Below the pieces are notes generated by a model that did not search any database, was not told the DNA's origin, and saw only the letters and a program-made list of their open reading frames with translations. From a virus, in IMG/VR virus record IMGVR_UViG_3300035182_000826, positions 62,001 through 126,000 of that record: 64,000 nucleotides of DNA; one strand, written 5' to 3'. The position numbers and the translations under genes are program-made. Every line of letters starts with the position of its first letter. Positions within the stretch are counted from its first letter, which is position 1. Shown here in pieces: positions 49,066-57,575 of the stretch.

Positions 49066-49071
49066 TAAATA
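49066..49071 (+). promoter_or_regulatory. Late promoter box for the small terminase gene
   Basis: GCTAAATAGTC lies 114 bases before the ATG at 49185, the longest leader among these boxes. The leader holds a possible 20-codon GTG frame (VNPKEPNRRRNDWQGK...), without a ribosome site. Confidence 0.5.
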
Positions 49072-49184
49072 GTCGATACTTTCTAGAGTCAAAAATGCTA
49101 CGTGAATCCTAAAGAACCAAACCGACGTAGAAACGATTGGCAAGGAAAAACTAGCTGCTGCTAAGAAACACATTGGAGACTAGC

Positions 49185-49640
49185 ATGTCAAACTTTGTAA
49201 AACCACTTGATGAAGTGTTCAACATTGAATCAGAGCACAATGGTTTTGATGACTATGAGATGGTGCCAGAGTCAGCATTGCCTGCAACAACGCCACAAGA
49301 GCCTGCACCATACGTCCGTGATGAAGACGACATCGAAACTGATCGAAAGCTTGATGAAGTCTATAACGAAGCCAAAAAGACCTTTCAGAATCAAATGTCT
49401 TACACCGAAATCATTGAGCCTCGATATGCAGCTAGAAACGCTGAAGTTGCGGCTACGTTCTTGAACATTGCATTGGCCGCCGCAACGTCAAAGGCGCGAG
49501 TAAAGACCGATCGCAAGCGCGCAAACACATTCATTCCAGGCATGGGATCCACAAAGATCACTAACAACACAGTTGTTGCGACAAGAGAAGAGATCTTGAG
49601 GATGATTGACGTTGATGGAACTAAGAAAGAAATCAAGTAA
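49185..49640 (+). CDS. gp16: Terminase small subunit gp16-like
   Basis: The 151-residue protein starts at ATG 49185 after TGGAG; the in-frame TTG at 49173 overlaps that site. An acidic N-terminus precedes helical segments DIETDRKLDEVYNEAKKTF and PRYAARNAEVAATFLNIALA. These resemble the coiled helices of T4 gp16, and the C-terminal NTVVATREEILRMI fits the family end. It lies upstream of gp17 and should regulate packaging initiation. A late box overlaps its stop codon. Confidence 0.7.
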   Translation: MSNFVKPLDEVFNIESEHNGFDDYEMVPESALPATTPQEPAPYVRDEDDIETDRKLDEVYNEAKKTFQNQMSYTEIIEPRYAARNAEVAATFLNIALAAATSKARVKTDRKRANTFIPGMGSTKITNNTVVATREEILRMIDVDGTKKEIK

Positions 49641-49643
49641 ATA
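49638..49643 (+). promoter_or_regulatory. T4-type late promoter box TAAATA
   Basis: AGTAAATAGG contains the small terminase stop and lies 23 bases before the ATG at 49667. Confidence 0.5.
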
Positions 49644-49666
49644 GGTCTATGACCTTAGGATAGATA

Positions 49667-50107
49667 ATGACTAAATTCACGACCCTGTGCTCTTTGATTG
49701 AGGCTAAAGAGCTAACGCGCCCAATGTCAAAGAAGCACTTGACACAGCGCGCTTCAGTTGCGGCTGATGATGAAAAGGAGCTTGATCTTGGCGTGGTTGA
49801 TATGAAGATCAAGCAAAAGAGACCGCACGGTGATACATCGAAAGTTGATCATAAGCTGGCTGAAAGCATTTCTGATGACGCACGCAAGATTGCAGCAGAG
49901 CTACTTGGCACCACTGTTGACAAGATGGTACCTGTTTCTCATGATCAAGAAGAACAGGTCCTTGACACCGGAAGAGAGCTGCATAAGGAGTTTCTTGACT
50001 CTGCAGCTGGTAAGTGGGTTATCAGACTGTTCAGAGCCATCGGTCGTCGGTTCGTCAGAATCGAAATGAACGATCAGAATGAGACATACACGACACTGGG
50101 GCCATGA
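49667..50107 (+). CDS. Hypothetical protein
   Basis: This is a 146-residue charged protein. The start MTKFTTLCSLIEAKELTRPM again has the short amphipathic LIEA segment seen on other late proteins of this phage. The C-terminal helix GKWVIRLFRAIGRRFVRIEM is amphipathic and basic. It has its own promoter box. Function is unknown; position between small and large terminase genes suggests a virion or packaging link. Confidence 0.7.
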   Translation: MTKFTTLCSLIEAKELTRPMSKKHLTQRASVAADDEKELDLGVVDMKIKQKRPHGDTSKVDHKLAESISDDARKIAAELLGTTVDKMVPVSHDQEEQVLDTGRELHKEFLDSAAGKWVIRLFRAIGRRFVRIEMNDQNETYTTLGP

Positions 50108-50175
50108 TGACACTGGACAAGTTTACAACAACCCAAAGTCTCTTGACTATCATGATGAAGTTGATACTGCAAGCC

Positions 50176-50181
50176 TAAATA
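50176..50181 (+). promoter_or_regulatory. T4-type late promoter box TAAATA
   Basis: CCTAAATAGC lies 17 bases before the ATG at 50199 and probably also drives the small gene and gp17 downstream. Confidence 0.6.
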
Positions 50182-50198
50182 GCTTAGGAGACTAAATC

Positions 50199-50729
50199 AT
50201 GCCAACACCTCTAATTAAGAGCCTTGCTAAAAAATCTGGTAAATCAATTCCACGAGCTGAAAAGATGTGGCGCAAGGCAAAGGACATCGTTGCTAAAGAG
50301 TATGGTGAAGAGAATTATGCGCTTGTCGCAGGCATCACGAAAAAGATGCTTGGTCTGAAGGAAAGCATTCAGGACGATGAGATCAATGAACTGCTAGCCA
50401 TGTTGTTCAAGGCGCGTGATGTAACTCACAAGTTACATTGGGGGACAAAGTCATTCTCTGTTCATATGGCGCTCGGTGATCTGTACGAAACACTCATTGA
50501 CCTAGCAGATGAACTCGCCGAGATGTACATGGGAAAGTACGGTGATCTGAAGGTTCCTGAATCCACTATTCAGTTCACAATGAACCCTGAGCAATTCATC
50601 ATTGAACTCAGCCGTTCATTAGAGGCATTCAAATCACACATGGTTCAGGATGGCTGGTTTATCAACAAGTATGAAGAGCTTCAGGGTGAAGTTCAGCGCG
50701 TTGCTTACAAAATCAAGAATCTGAGATGA
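50199..50729 (+). CDS. DUF5856-like protein with KSG-type N-terminal module
   Basis: The 176-residue protein joins two recognisable pieces. The N-terminal 55 residues (LAKKSGKSIPRAEKMWRKAK and ENYALVAGITKKML) match a small phage motif. The rest (LLAMLFKARDVTHKLHWGTK, GDLYETLIDLADELAEMYMG) is a four-helix, ferritin-like domain that I associate with DUF5856. His and Glu residues are spaced as in ferritin-like folds, but metal binding is unproven. It is coupled by ATGA to the next gene. Confidence 0.7.
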   Translation: MPTPLIKSLAKKSGKSIPRAEKMWRKAKDIVAKEYGEENYALVAGITKKMLGLKESIQDDEINELLAMLFKARDVTHKLHWGTKSFSVHMALGDLYETLIDLADELAEMYMGKYGDLKVPESTIQFTMNPEQFIIELSRSLEAFKSHMVQDGWFINKYEELQGEVQRVAYKIKNLR

Positions 50730-50947
50730 GCTCCCCATCTGCATTCAAAAAGTCTTCAGTGAAGTTCACTAGGCTATCCCCAATGCCTAAAAATAGACCT
50801 TACACAATTCCTGAGATTGAAAAGGCCTTGAAAGCACTTCACAAAATGGTTCATGACCAGGCCGAAAGGTACGGTGGTGAGCACTCTGAGCTAGTGAAAG
50901 CTGGTATTGCTGAAAGTCTGTTAAAGGAGATAAACAGCAAAACGTAA
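50726..50947 (+). CDS. Small hypothetical protein before gp17
   Basis: This is a 73-residue protein overlapping the previous stop by ATGA. The Ser/Lys-rich N-terminus precedes a helical hairpin (EIEKALKALHKMVHDQAERY). It is twelve bases upstream of the large terminase gene, within the same transcription unit. No function can be assigned. Confidence 0.65.
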   Translation: MSSPSAFKKSSVKFTRLSPMPKNRPYTIPEIEKALKALHKMVHDQAERYGGEHSELVKAGIAESLLKEINSKT

Positions 50948-50959
50948 CATGGAGCTGTA

Positions 50960-52504
50960 ATGGCTAGAAATCCAAACTTGAAAAGAGCGCACGACACGTG
51001 CGAATACGACCTTGAAAAGGTGCAAGAGTTACAGAAGTGCACACAAGACCCAATCTACTTCATGACGAAGTACGTCAAGGTTCAGCACCCTACTAAGGGT
51101 GCTGTTCCATTTGATCTGTACGAGTATCAGATAGAAATGGTTCGTGCAATTCATGAAAACAAAGACACATTGCTATTGTGTTCACGCCAGATGGGTAAAA
51201 CAACCGTGGCGGCAATGTACATTCTTTGGTTCGCGCTGTTCCACAAGGCAAAGCGCTGTGTGATTGCTTCTAAGGCAATGTCACATGCAGTTGAAATTCA
51301 ATCACGTATCAAGTTCGCTTATGAAGAACTACCAATGTGGTTGAAAGCTGGTTGCACGTTCTACAATCGCACGTCAATTGAATTTGACAACAAATCAGTC
51401 ATCATTTGTGAAGCAACGTCTGATAAAACTGGTCGTGGTAGCTCTCCAGCTATCATCTTCCTAGACGAAATTGCGTTCATTCCACGCCGCATTCAGGATG
51501 AAATGTGGGGGTCACTGACACCTGCACTCTCAACTGGTGGTAAGTTCATCATTTCATCGACTCCAAATGGCGACTCAGATCTGTTTGCTCAGTTATGGCG
51601 TGCTGCAAATTCGAAACAGAACAACTTTGTTCCATTGAGATTCTTGTGGTGGCAACACCCGGATCGCGGAGAAGCGTACTACAAGGAAATGGTTGGCAAG
51701 CTTGGTGAGCTTCGCGCGCGTCAAGAGCTAGACTGTGAGTTCTTGTCAAGTGACGCACTGTTGGTTTCCTCAATTGTTCTACAAAGTCTCCGTTGGAAGC
51801 CACCAATCTTCGCGTCAATGGGTTTCAAGTTCTGGTGGCCTGAAGAGCTGCTATGCGGTCCTAACAACATCTTCATGGTGGCAATGGATCCAGCGTCAGG
51901 AACTGGCAAAGACTTCTCCGTGATTGAGATTTTCGAGTTCAACACCATGGAGCAGGTTGGAGAATTCAGATCGAACGAAATCAACATTCCATTGCTATAC
52001 GCGAAGCTACAGTGGGTATTGAAGTTCTTAGCAAGAAAGACTGTTGGCGGTAGTGCTGAGATTCTGTGGACCTTTGAACGCAACGGGCTTGGTGAGGCAA
52101 TTGCAGCTCTGTACTGCAACGATGACAAGCGTGTTGACGAGGCTGAGTTGCTAAGTGATCACCCAATGAAGTTTGGTTTGTACACAACCGGCAAACAGAA
52201 GGTGCTCTCATGTCTGCAGCTAAAAACGCTTGTTGAGAAGACAACAAGTGGCTTTAAACTGAACTCAGAGGACTTGATCGCAGAGCTCAAGGAATTCGTT
52301 TCAAAGGGTGGTGGGTACGAAGCAAAGTCTGGTGCAACTGACGACTGCGTCATGGCGACGGTTGGTATCACTCGCCTGTTGAAGCGGCTAAGTGAGTACA
52401 ACGACAAGGCGTTCAGAACAGTGAACGAGTATCTTGATCCGGAACAGGATCAACTTGTTCCGATGGATGAGTCTAGCTTGCCAGTTCCATTCTCAATATC
52501 CTGA
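50960..52504 (+). CDS. gp17: Terminase large subunit gp17
   Basis: The 514-residue packaging motor has an ATPase domain with Walker A (CSRQMGKTT) at about 74-82, Walker B and catalytic Glu (IIFLDEIAF) near 165-173 and a coupling motif SSTPNG. The C-terminal RNase H-like nuclease has MVAMDPASGTGKD near 306 and a late acidic pair in GATDDCVMA. It cuts and pumps concatemeric DNA into proheads through gp20. T4 gp17 is 610 residues; the N-terminal extension is shorter here. Confidence 0.95.
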   Translation: MARNPNLKRAHDTCEYDLEKVQELQKCTQDPIYFMTKYVKVQHPTKGAVPFDLYEYQIEMVRAIHENKDTLLLCSRQMGKTTVAAMYILWFALFHKAKRCVIASKAMSHAVEIQSRIKFAYEELPMWLKAGCTFYNRTSIEFDNKSVIICEATSDKTGRGSSPAIIFLDEIAFIPRRIQDEMWGSLTPALSTGGKFIISSTPNGDSDLFAQLWRAANSKQNNFVPLRFLWWQHPDRGEAYYKEMVGKLGELRARQELDCEFLSSDALLVSSIVLQSLRWKPPIFASMGFKFWWPEELLCGPNNIFMVAMDPASGTGKDFSVIEIFEFNTMEQVGEFRSNEINIPLLYAKLQWVLKFLARKTVGGSAEILWTFERNGLGEAIAALYCNDDKRVDEAELLSDHPMKFGLYTTGKQKVLSCLQLKTLVEKTTSGFKLNSEDLIAELKEFVSKGGGYEAKSGATDDCVMATVGITRLLKRLSEYNDKAFRTVNEYLDPEQDQLVPMDESSLPVPFSIS

Positions 52505-52535
52505 ACCCCAAAATTGCGATTTTGGGTTCATGTTT
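52503..52535 (+). terminator. Terminator after gp17
   Basis: GAACCC-AAAAT pairs with ATTTTGGGTTC (one bulged C), followed by ATGTTT. Confidence 0.7.
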
Positions 52536-52555
52536 AAGGCATACAATGCCACATC

Positions 52556-52798
52556 ATGGACAAAATCGCAATTTTTTGGTGTTCTCCTGAAGGGGCACCC
52601 CACGTAAGCTTCCTACCAGAGTCTGAATTGCTTCAGACGTTGGACATCATCAAGCAACTGAAACAAGACGGCATGCTTCACGTGACACAGTCGTTTGAAC
52701 CGTCTGGTATGGTGGGGGCGTCAACTTTCGGTGCTGTTGAAAATGGCAAGCTGCCGAACGGCGACACCTATGACTGGATGAAGCGGAGACGAGCATGA
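52556..52798 (+). CDS. Small hypothetical protein
   Basis: This is an 80-residue protein (MDKIAIFWCSPEGAPHVSFL) with a helical middle and ending in MKRRRA. The ATG has no strong ribosome site. The stop overlaps a downstream ATG (ATGA). Function is unknown; it starts a run of small genes between gp17 and phoH. Confidence 0.6.
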   Translation: MDKIAIFWCSPEGAPHVSFLPESELLQTLDIIKQLKQDGMLHVTQSFEPSGMVGASTFGAVENGKLPNGDTYDWMKRRRA

Positions 52799-52900
52799 GC
52801 TACGCGCTGTTCTCAAACGGGCGTGAATTGAACATGATCTTCACCGCGTTTCAGCAATCAAGCTGAACTCGTCACTTTCCTCAAAGAACAATTCAAGTAA
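52795..52900 (+). pseudogene. Small gene with a one-base frameshift
   Basis: From the ATG that overlaps the previous stop the frame reads MSYALFSNGRELNMIFTAFQ and then hits TGA. One base further on, NQAELVTFLKEQFK continues to a TAA at 52898-52900, directly before the next ATG. The natural join and the perfect TAA-ATG abutment suggest a single ancestral gene of about 35 codons, interrupted near 52855-52858. Confidence 0.45.
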
Positions 52901-53110
52901 ATGCAAATTCAAGTTGGTATGGCTGTCGATGCCGAGTTTCTCGGCAAGCGTGAGCGTTGTGGCAAGATCGCCACAATCACCAAAACACAACGTGTCAAAA
53001 CTGATCTTGGTGTGAATTTTCGTTTCGTCCCAGGCGACAATGTCTGGATCACCCAGAAGGGGCAGCGCCTAGTGTCTGCCCAGAGCGAGGAACTCCTCAA
53101 TGCGGCGTAG
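52901..53110 (+). CDS. Small beta-rich hypothetical protein
   Basis: This is a 69-residue protein (MQIQVGMAVDAEFLGKRERC, later VPGDNVWITQKGQRLV) with an SH3-like strand pattern. It starts directly after the TAA of the upstream frame and ends with TAG, a rare stop in this window. It overlaps the next gene by 11 bases. No function is known. Confidence 0.6.
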   Translation: MQIQVGMAVDAEFLGKRERCGKIATITKTQRVKTDLGVNFRFVPGDNVWITQKGQRLVSAQSEELLNAA

Positions 53111-53321
53111 TCAAATATCTGATAACGCAGCTGTAGCAGACTACTGTTTGCTACTCTTATCACACAGGTGGACATTTGACAATCGAGATGCCAAGCGGCA
53201 CGCGAAGTTGATTTCGCCAGGTGGTAAAAAATATCCGGTGCCATCCGCGCCTGATAACAGAGGTGGATTAAATTTCATCTCTCACGTGAAGCGAGATCCG
53301 CACGCCGTGCCACCGAAATGA
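53100..53321 (+). CDS. Small basic hypothetical protein
   Basis: This is a 73-residue protein with a HRWTFDNRDAKRHAKLISPG segment and a basic C-terminus (HVKRDPHAVPPK). The ATG lies inside the end of the previous gene in another frame. A perfect palindromic terminator follows immediately, which supports the reading frame's end. The function is unknown. Confidence 0.55.
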   Translation: MRRSQISDNAAVADYCLLLLSHRWTFDNRDAKRHAKLISPGGKKYPVPSAPDNRGGLNFISHVKRDPHAVPPK

Positions 53322-53353
53322 AGAGAGGGACCCTAGGGTCCCTCTCTCGTTTT
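53322..53353. terminator. Perfect palindromic terminator
   Basis: A 26-base palindrome (AGAGAGGGACCCT and its complement) is followed by CGTTTTGCC. It lies between the plus-strand small genes and the convergent phoH gene. Confidence 0.85.
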
Positions 53354-53391
53354 GCCTTACACCGTTTTACGTTTGGTGCAACCGGGGTGTG

Positions 53392-54129
53392 TTAGGCGGC
53401 ACGGCGAACTACTCGTTCATCTGGACCATCGAGATGCAGCAGAATCGTCTTCACGATTTCTGAACGCTGAACGTCACTGGTCATGAATTGAACTACGTTG
53501 ATCTTGTTTGACTTCCCAGCCAAACGTCTCACGATGTAGTCTAAGCCGTTCTCTTGGACTCGAATCAGATCACTCTGAGATGAGTCACCATTGATCACGA
53601 ACTGTGAGTACTCGCCGATACGAGTGACAAACAGCTTGATCTGTTCAACTGTTGTGTTTTGGGCTTCATCAAGAATCACAAAACTGTTGTTGAACGTTCT
53701 ACCCCGCATGTAGGCCAGCGGCGCGAACTCAACCAACCCACCATCAAGCATCTTCTTTGTCATGGTAGGACCGATTAAGTCTTCCATGGCGTCAAGCAAA
53801 GGTTTGAGGTAAGGGGCAATCTTCTCTTCGAAGGTGCCTGGGAGAAAACCAAGACTTTCTCCAGCCTCACACACTGGGCGTGTGATAACAATCTTTGACA
53901 CTTCTTTGCTCAACAGCTTTTCAAGTGCCACTGCCATGGCCAGGAATGATTTTCCTGTACCAGCGGGACCGACACCGATTGTGAGTGGCTGCTCACGCAG
54001 TGACTCTAGATACTGTGACTGTGCAAAGGTCTTTGCTTGAGGTTTGAATTTCAGCTTGATGACTTTTTCTCCTTCAGGATTAATTGGTTGAGGATACTTT
54101 TGCGCTGTGTTTGCGAGCCTTCTACCCAT
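53392..54129 (-). CDS. phoH: PhoH-like ATPase
   Basis: The 245-residue protein is a PhoH-family P-loop NTPase. Walker A (GVGPAGTGKS) is at 52-61, then VITRPVCEAGESLGFLPGTF and the Walker B VILDEAQNTT, with NGDSSQSDL as motif III. It matches the C-terminal half of bacterial PhoH. Such genes are common in phages, where the role is unsettled (RNA-related ATPase or helicase activity has been proposed). No promoter box was seen in the 170-base gap upstream, which holds nothing else I can identify. Confidence 0.92.
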   Translation of the reverse strand: MGRRLANTAQKYPQPINPEGEKVIKLKFKPQAKTFAQSQYLESLREQPLTIGVGPAGTGKSFLAMAVALEKLLSKEVSKIVITRPVCEAGESLGFLPGTFEEKIAPYLKPLLDAMEDLIGPTMTKKMLDGGLVEFAPLAYMRGRTFNNSFVILDEAQNTTVEQIKLFVTRIGEYSQFVINGDSSQSDLIRVQENGLDYIVRRLAGKSNKINVVQFMTSDVQRSEIVKTILLHLDGPDERVVRRAA

Positions 54130-54299
54130 GTGATTCTCCTACAGAATGGGTGTTGCAAAGATGCGTTTGAAAACGCACGACCTGGCAGCGGGGCCGTAGT
54201 GCTGTGTTGTGCAACCAATTTGTTGACACCGTATTGTAGGAGTAGGCCCATACCAGTTTCAAGAACAGCGTTGCGAACCAACAGCAACGCTGGAGAACC

Positions 54300-54683
54300 T
54301 TAGTCTTGCTTTTGAAGCACGAAGCGGATCCATTCCGCCGTGTTGTTGCAAGAGTGGTGAAGCATTGATTCACCAGCAGCAATGCAGTCTAGCAAATATT
54401 GCGCCAGGCGTGCTTGCTCAGGACCTGATAGAGCTTCGATTGCAGCTCTTGATGCTTCTGTAGTGCTCTCGTCACCGTACGTGACAGGACCATTCAGATT
54501 CAGATCTGCGCTCTTTAGCCCATTTTTGAAAAACCCAGCTACTCGTGCAATTGCTAGTATCTGGTAGTTGTTAGTTACCCCACCAGCATCAACAACCTCT
54601 TTGAGGGTTAGATCAAGCAACATGTTTGTATGCGTTGGTGCACCAAACGTAACTTCATTTTCGATTAGCTGTAGTAGTTTCAT
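54300..54683 (-). CDS. Hypothetical protein, late-expressed
   Basis: This 127-residue helical protein starts MKLLQLIENEVTFGAPTHTN, again with a short amphipathic start (LIEN). A polar middle (GPVTYGDESTTEASRAA) and a C-terminal helical domain with two Cys follow. A minus-strand TAAATA box lies 28 bases upstream, which makes a virion-associated role possible. No domain was recognised. Confidence 0.7.
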   Translation of the reverse strand: MKLLQLIENEVTFGAPTHTNMLLDLTLKEVVDAGGVTNNYQILAIARVAGFFKNGLKSADLNLNGPVTYGDESTTEASRAAIEALSGPEQARLAQYLLDCIAAGESMLHHSCNNTAEWIRFVLQKQD

Positions 54684-54711
54684 TTTGGGCTACTGAGTTG
54701 TTGTATGTTTT

Positions 54712-54717
54712 TATTTA
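54712..54717 (-). promoter_or_regulatory. Late promoter box (minus strand)
   Basis: The minus strand reads GTAAATAAAAAC 28 bases before the ATG at 54683. Confidence 0.55.
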
Positions 54718-54760
54718 CAACCGTGCGTTGTAGATACAGTAAGACAACTTGGAAATCACA

Positions 54761-54979
54761 ATGACCACAACTTGGGTTGACACAGAGACATCAGCAATTC
54801 CACCACATTCAACATGGGCTGCACTTGACGACATGGCGCTTCTGAAAGTCAAGGCCGCCTTGATGAACAGGCTTTACATCGCTGGGGCGAATCAAATGTA
54901 TGCAATTCCGCTGAGACATGGAATTGCTGAGATCGAGGCCATTCTGATGGATCGACTAAATAAGCCTGCTGGATCTTGA
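54761..54979 (+). CDS. Small hypothetical protein
   Basis: This is a 72-residue protein beginning MTTTWVDTETSAIPPHSTWA, followed by helices (MALLKVKAALMNRLYIAGAN). The ATG is chosen over a TTG four codons upstream. It lies divergently from the 54683 gene, and its 3' end contains the late box of the next gene. Function is unknown. Confidence 0.6.
   Translation: MTTTWVDTETSAIPPHSTWAALDDMALLKVKAALMNRLYIAGANQMYAIPLRHGIAEIEAILMDRLNKPAGS
54957..54962 (+). promoter_or_regulatory. Late promoter box for the 691-residue structural gene
   Basis: ACTAAATAAGC lies within the end of the previous gene, 61 bases before the ATG at 55024. Confidence 0.55.
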
Positions 54980-55023
54980 TAGCTAGCACCAGCAATTGTT
55001 TCAGCTAGCGGAACGGAGAACTC

Positions 55024-57099
55024 ATGGCTTATACTCTTTCTTGGACCTCACCGGGCCTTCCATACATTCAGAAGCAGAACAGCATCACAGTGCCAACTGC
55101 TGGAACTGTGTCAAATGCAGCTTCTATCAGCTTGACGGGCCGCGGCGCCCCAAACTACGGTGTCGTGCAGCAGCAAAACCTTTTGAAGCTGCTTGAAAAC
55201 TTTGCAGGCCCATCATCACCAAGCTATCCAACTGTTGGTCAACTGTGGTATGACACTGATGCCAAGGTCCTGAAGCTTTGCACAGACACACCAACTGCGA
55301 CTTCAACTGATACGATCTGGAAGGGAATGAGCTTCGTACAAGTTGGAAGCACCGCGCCAACTTCACCAGCAATTGGCGACCTCTGGTTCAATGTCACTGG
55401 CACGAACTCTGGAATCATGTACGTGTACACAGGTCTTGGTCGCTTTCCAGAGCAGACATGGACGAGCACTGGGTATTACCCAACAGCAGTTAGCACTACA
55501 CTAGCCGTGAAGAACAACTATGATAGCTTCACAAACATGAATCCAGGTGAAGGATATTTGCACGGGTTCAGCGCTGGTGTTTCCGCTGACGTTGATGGAA
55601 GTGTACTAATCAACGGAACAGCTGTCACAATTCCACGTGGTATTCTGTACAGCTCTTATCCTGTTTCGAATGGAATACTTGTTTACAGCGCAAACGGCTT
55701 CTCAATCGGAGCTGGAACAGTTAATGTTGTGATCGCATATGAGTTGGCAGACGGTACGTGGCTGTACGACAACAACGCTGGCTTTGTCACATTCACTCCA
55801 GACAACACAATGTATGCCATTGGGCTTGCAACAGTAACGAGTGTTGACCCGGCCACATCCGGCAGCACGTCTTACGGACTATCATCAACTACAGTATGGC
55901 CATCTGGCATCAGCCTTTCAAAGATCCATCAATTCTCTGAATCGTCTATTGCAAATGGCAAGATTGGTGGATGGGAGCAGCTGTACCCTACACCAAATGT
56001 TGTTGGCGGTCGTGATGAGTATAACTACATCTTTGACATGGTGTACTCATTCATTGGAAGCCCAACTCTGGAAGGTGGCGCGGGTGGCGCGAACGCCATT
56101 GGCAAGAACATTACGTACCTGTCACCACTGAAGTCTCTGACTGCGTCACTTGAAACCGTCGCATCAACAATCACTGACTCGAATGTGTTTGTGAATGGAG
56201 CATATGGTGATTTGACAGTTCAACCAACGTCATATGATTGGGATCGTCTATTGGCTGCTGCTAGATATGCTCTGGCACGTCTTGAGCTTCCATCTTCACT
56301 TGTGTCAAGCATCTCAAACACTCCATTTGTGTCAGACAAGCAAGCTGTTGACACAACAATCAACTTGCCAAGCGCAAGGTATGCGAACAACACGCTGTCA
56401 ACTGCAACAATGCTTCGCACCTATCAAGAAACAGCGAACGCGCTGCAATCAGCACTCCAGAACAGGTATGTGCTGAAGGGCATGCTTGGCGCTTCAGGCA
56501 CGAACACCACATTCAACAGTGAAGTGTCAGTTGTTCAGCAAGCGGCGTTTAACGCCGCTGTGACAGGCTCACAACTAGCCTCTTCAGTCACACATGGTCT
56601 CTCGTTCAGGTTCAATGTCTTGAATCCAGAGGCAAAGAACTTCTTCACCGCGGGTCAGGCAATTGAGATCTTGCTAGCTCACTCTGGAACATCAACTGCT
56701 GCTGACACCGCGCTGCGGAACTTGCTGTCATCTTACGGTCGCTTTAGACTCACAATGGATGAGCTATTTGTGATGACCCCATCAACAACTCCAAGCCTTT
56801 CAGTTGAACCTGTCTCTGGTGGTTTTGAGTCACTGTCAACGTCAAGCACGACTTTGTTCAGCATCTCAGTTGGTACAGCAGCAATCACTGTTCGTGGTCT
56901 CATCTCATCTGCTAGCAATCTTCCATATGTGCAGCTATTTGTTGACGTGACTGCTGGCGGTTTAACGACTGGAACATTGAACGTGACGTGGAACACCATT
57001 GTTGATAACACGCAGTATGGCTCGCCGGCCACTTACGTCTTCCCGCGTCCACTAACATACACGGCCACCGACAAATTGGGTTCTAGCATTTTTGTGTAA
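55024..57099 (+). CDS. Large virion appendage (fibre-like) structural protein
   Basis: The 691-residue Ser/Thr/Gly-rich beta protein begins with a segment typical of T4-like virion decoration proteins: RGAPNYGVVQQQNLLKLLEN then PTVGQLWYDTD, followed by AIGDLWFNVTG. These modules resemble those in gp13-like, gp15-like and the 282-residue protein. A central helical stretch (RLLAAARYALARLELPSSLV) may form a trimeric coiled coil, and the C-terminal 150 residues are beta-rich. The start follows CGGAG. A tail fibre, whisker or head decoration is likely; receptor specificity cannot be inferred. Confidence 0.65.
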   Translation: MAYTLSWTSPGLPYIQKQNSITVPTAGTVSNAASISLTGRGAPNYGVVQQQNLLKLLENFAGPSSPSYPTVGQLWYDTDAKVLKLCTDTPTATSTDTIWKGMSFVQVGSTAPTSPAIGDLWFNVTGTNSGIMYVYTGLGRFPEQTWTSTGYYPTAVSTTLAVKNNYDSFTNMNPGEGYLHGFSAGVSADVDGSVLINGTAVTIPRGILYSSYPVSNGILVYSANGFSIGAGTVNVVIAYELADGTWLYDNNAGFVTFTPDNTMYAIGLATVTSVDPATSGSTSYGLSSTTVWPSGISLSKIHQFSESSIANGKIGGWEQLYPTPNVVGGRDEYNYIFDMVYSFIGSPTLEGGAGGANAIGKNITYLSPLKSLTASLETVASTITDSNVFVNGAYGDLTVQPTSYDWDRLLAAARYALARLELPSSLVSSISNTPFVSDKQAVDTTINLPSARYANNTLSTATMLRTYQETANALQSALQNRYVLKGMLGASGTNTTFNSEVSVVQQAAFNAAVTGSQLASSVTHGLSFRFNVLNPEAKNFFTAGQAIEILLAHSGTSTAADTALRNLLSSYGRFRLTMDELFVMTPSTTPSLSVEPVSGGFESLSTSSTTLFSISVGTAAITVRGLISSASNLPYVQLFVDVTAGGLTTGTLNVTWNTIVDNTQYGSPATYVFPRPLTYTATDKLGSSIFV

Positions 57100-57186
57100 C
57101 CCGAACGAACACAAAAATTGTGTTGTACAGGACTATAACTTCGGCCTAAAATCGCCTCAACAAATACAAACGCGAGGAGTGATACG

Positions 57187-57480
57187 GTGGCGAGAAGTCC
57201 TATTGTGTCGGTCGGTCAAGTGTATCTACATGGTGCACTGAACGAGTATGCAGTGGTCACGAAGTCCTACCAGGGAGAAATTTTCTTTTCTGGTCCCGGG
57301 TTCAGTGGCAAGAATGAAGTCTCAGCGTTCTTGAGCAACTTCGGCCCGGTCGACCCGGTCGATTTGACACCGCTCGAACAAGCGCAGCTCTTGCAGTTCA
57401 TGCAATTGCTGCCGAATGCACCGTGCCTCAGCGTTGGCTGGGTTGGTGATTACGACGATTCCTTCTTCGACGAAGAGTAA
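57187..57480 (+). CDS. Small acidic protein with GC-rich codons
   Basis: This is a 97-residue protein with a GTG start after GAGGAG. It reads MARSPIVSVGQVYLHGALNE and ends in an acidic tail (DYDDSFFDEE). Third positions are richer in C and G than in the neighbouring structural gene, like the AAA+ gene at 58382, which may indicate a shared origin. A perfect palindromic terminator starts at its stop codon. Function is unknown. Confidence 0.65.
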   Translation: MARSPIVSVGQVYLHGALNEYAVVTKSYQGEIFFSGPGFSGKNEVSAFLSNFGPVDPVDLTPLEQAQLLQFMQLLPNAPCLSVGWVGDYDDSFFDEE

Positions 57481-57504
57481 TGGGGGCAATTGCCCCCATT
57501 TTCG
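57479..57504 (+). terminator. Palindromic terminator
   Basis: ATGGGGGCAA with TTGCCCCCAT (57480-57499), followed by TTTCG. Confidence 0.8.
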
Positions 57505-57575
57505 CATGAATCAAAAACACCAGCGAGCGTACCCGTGACCCGTGGCGTGTTGCCGACAAAATAAGGAGAAATGAC

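Noticed and set aside
49098-49160. A 20-codon GTG frame in the small terminase leader
   Set aside because: It has no ribosome site and no coupling; mentioned only as part of an unusually long leader.
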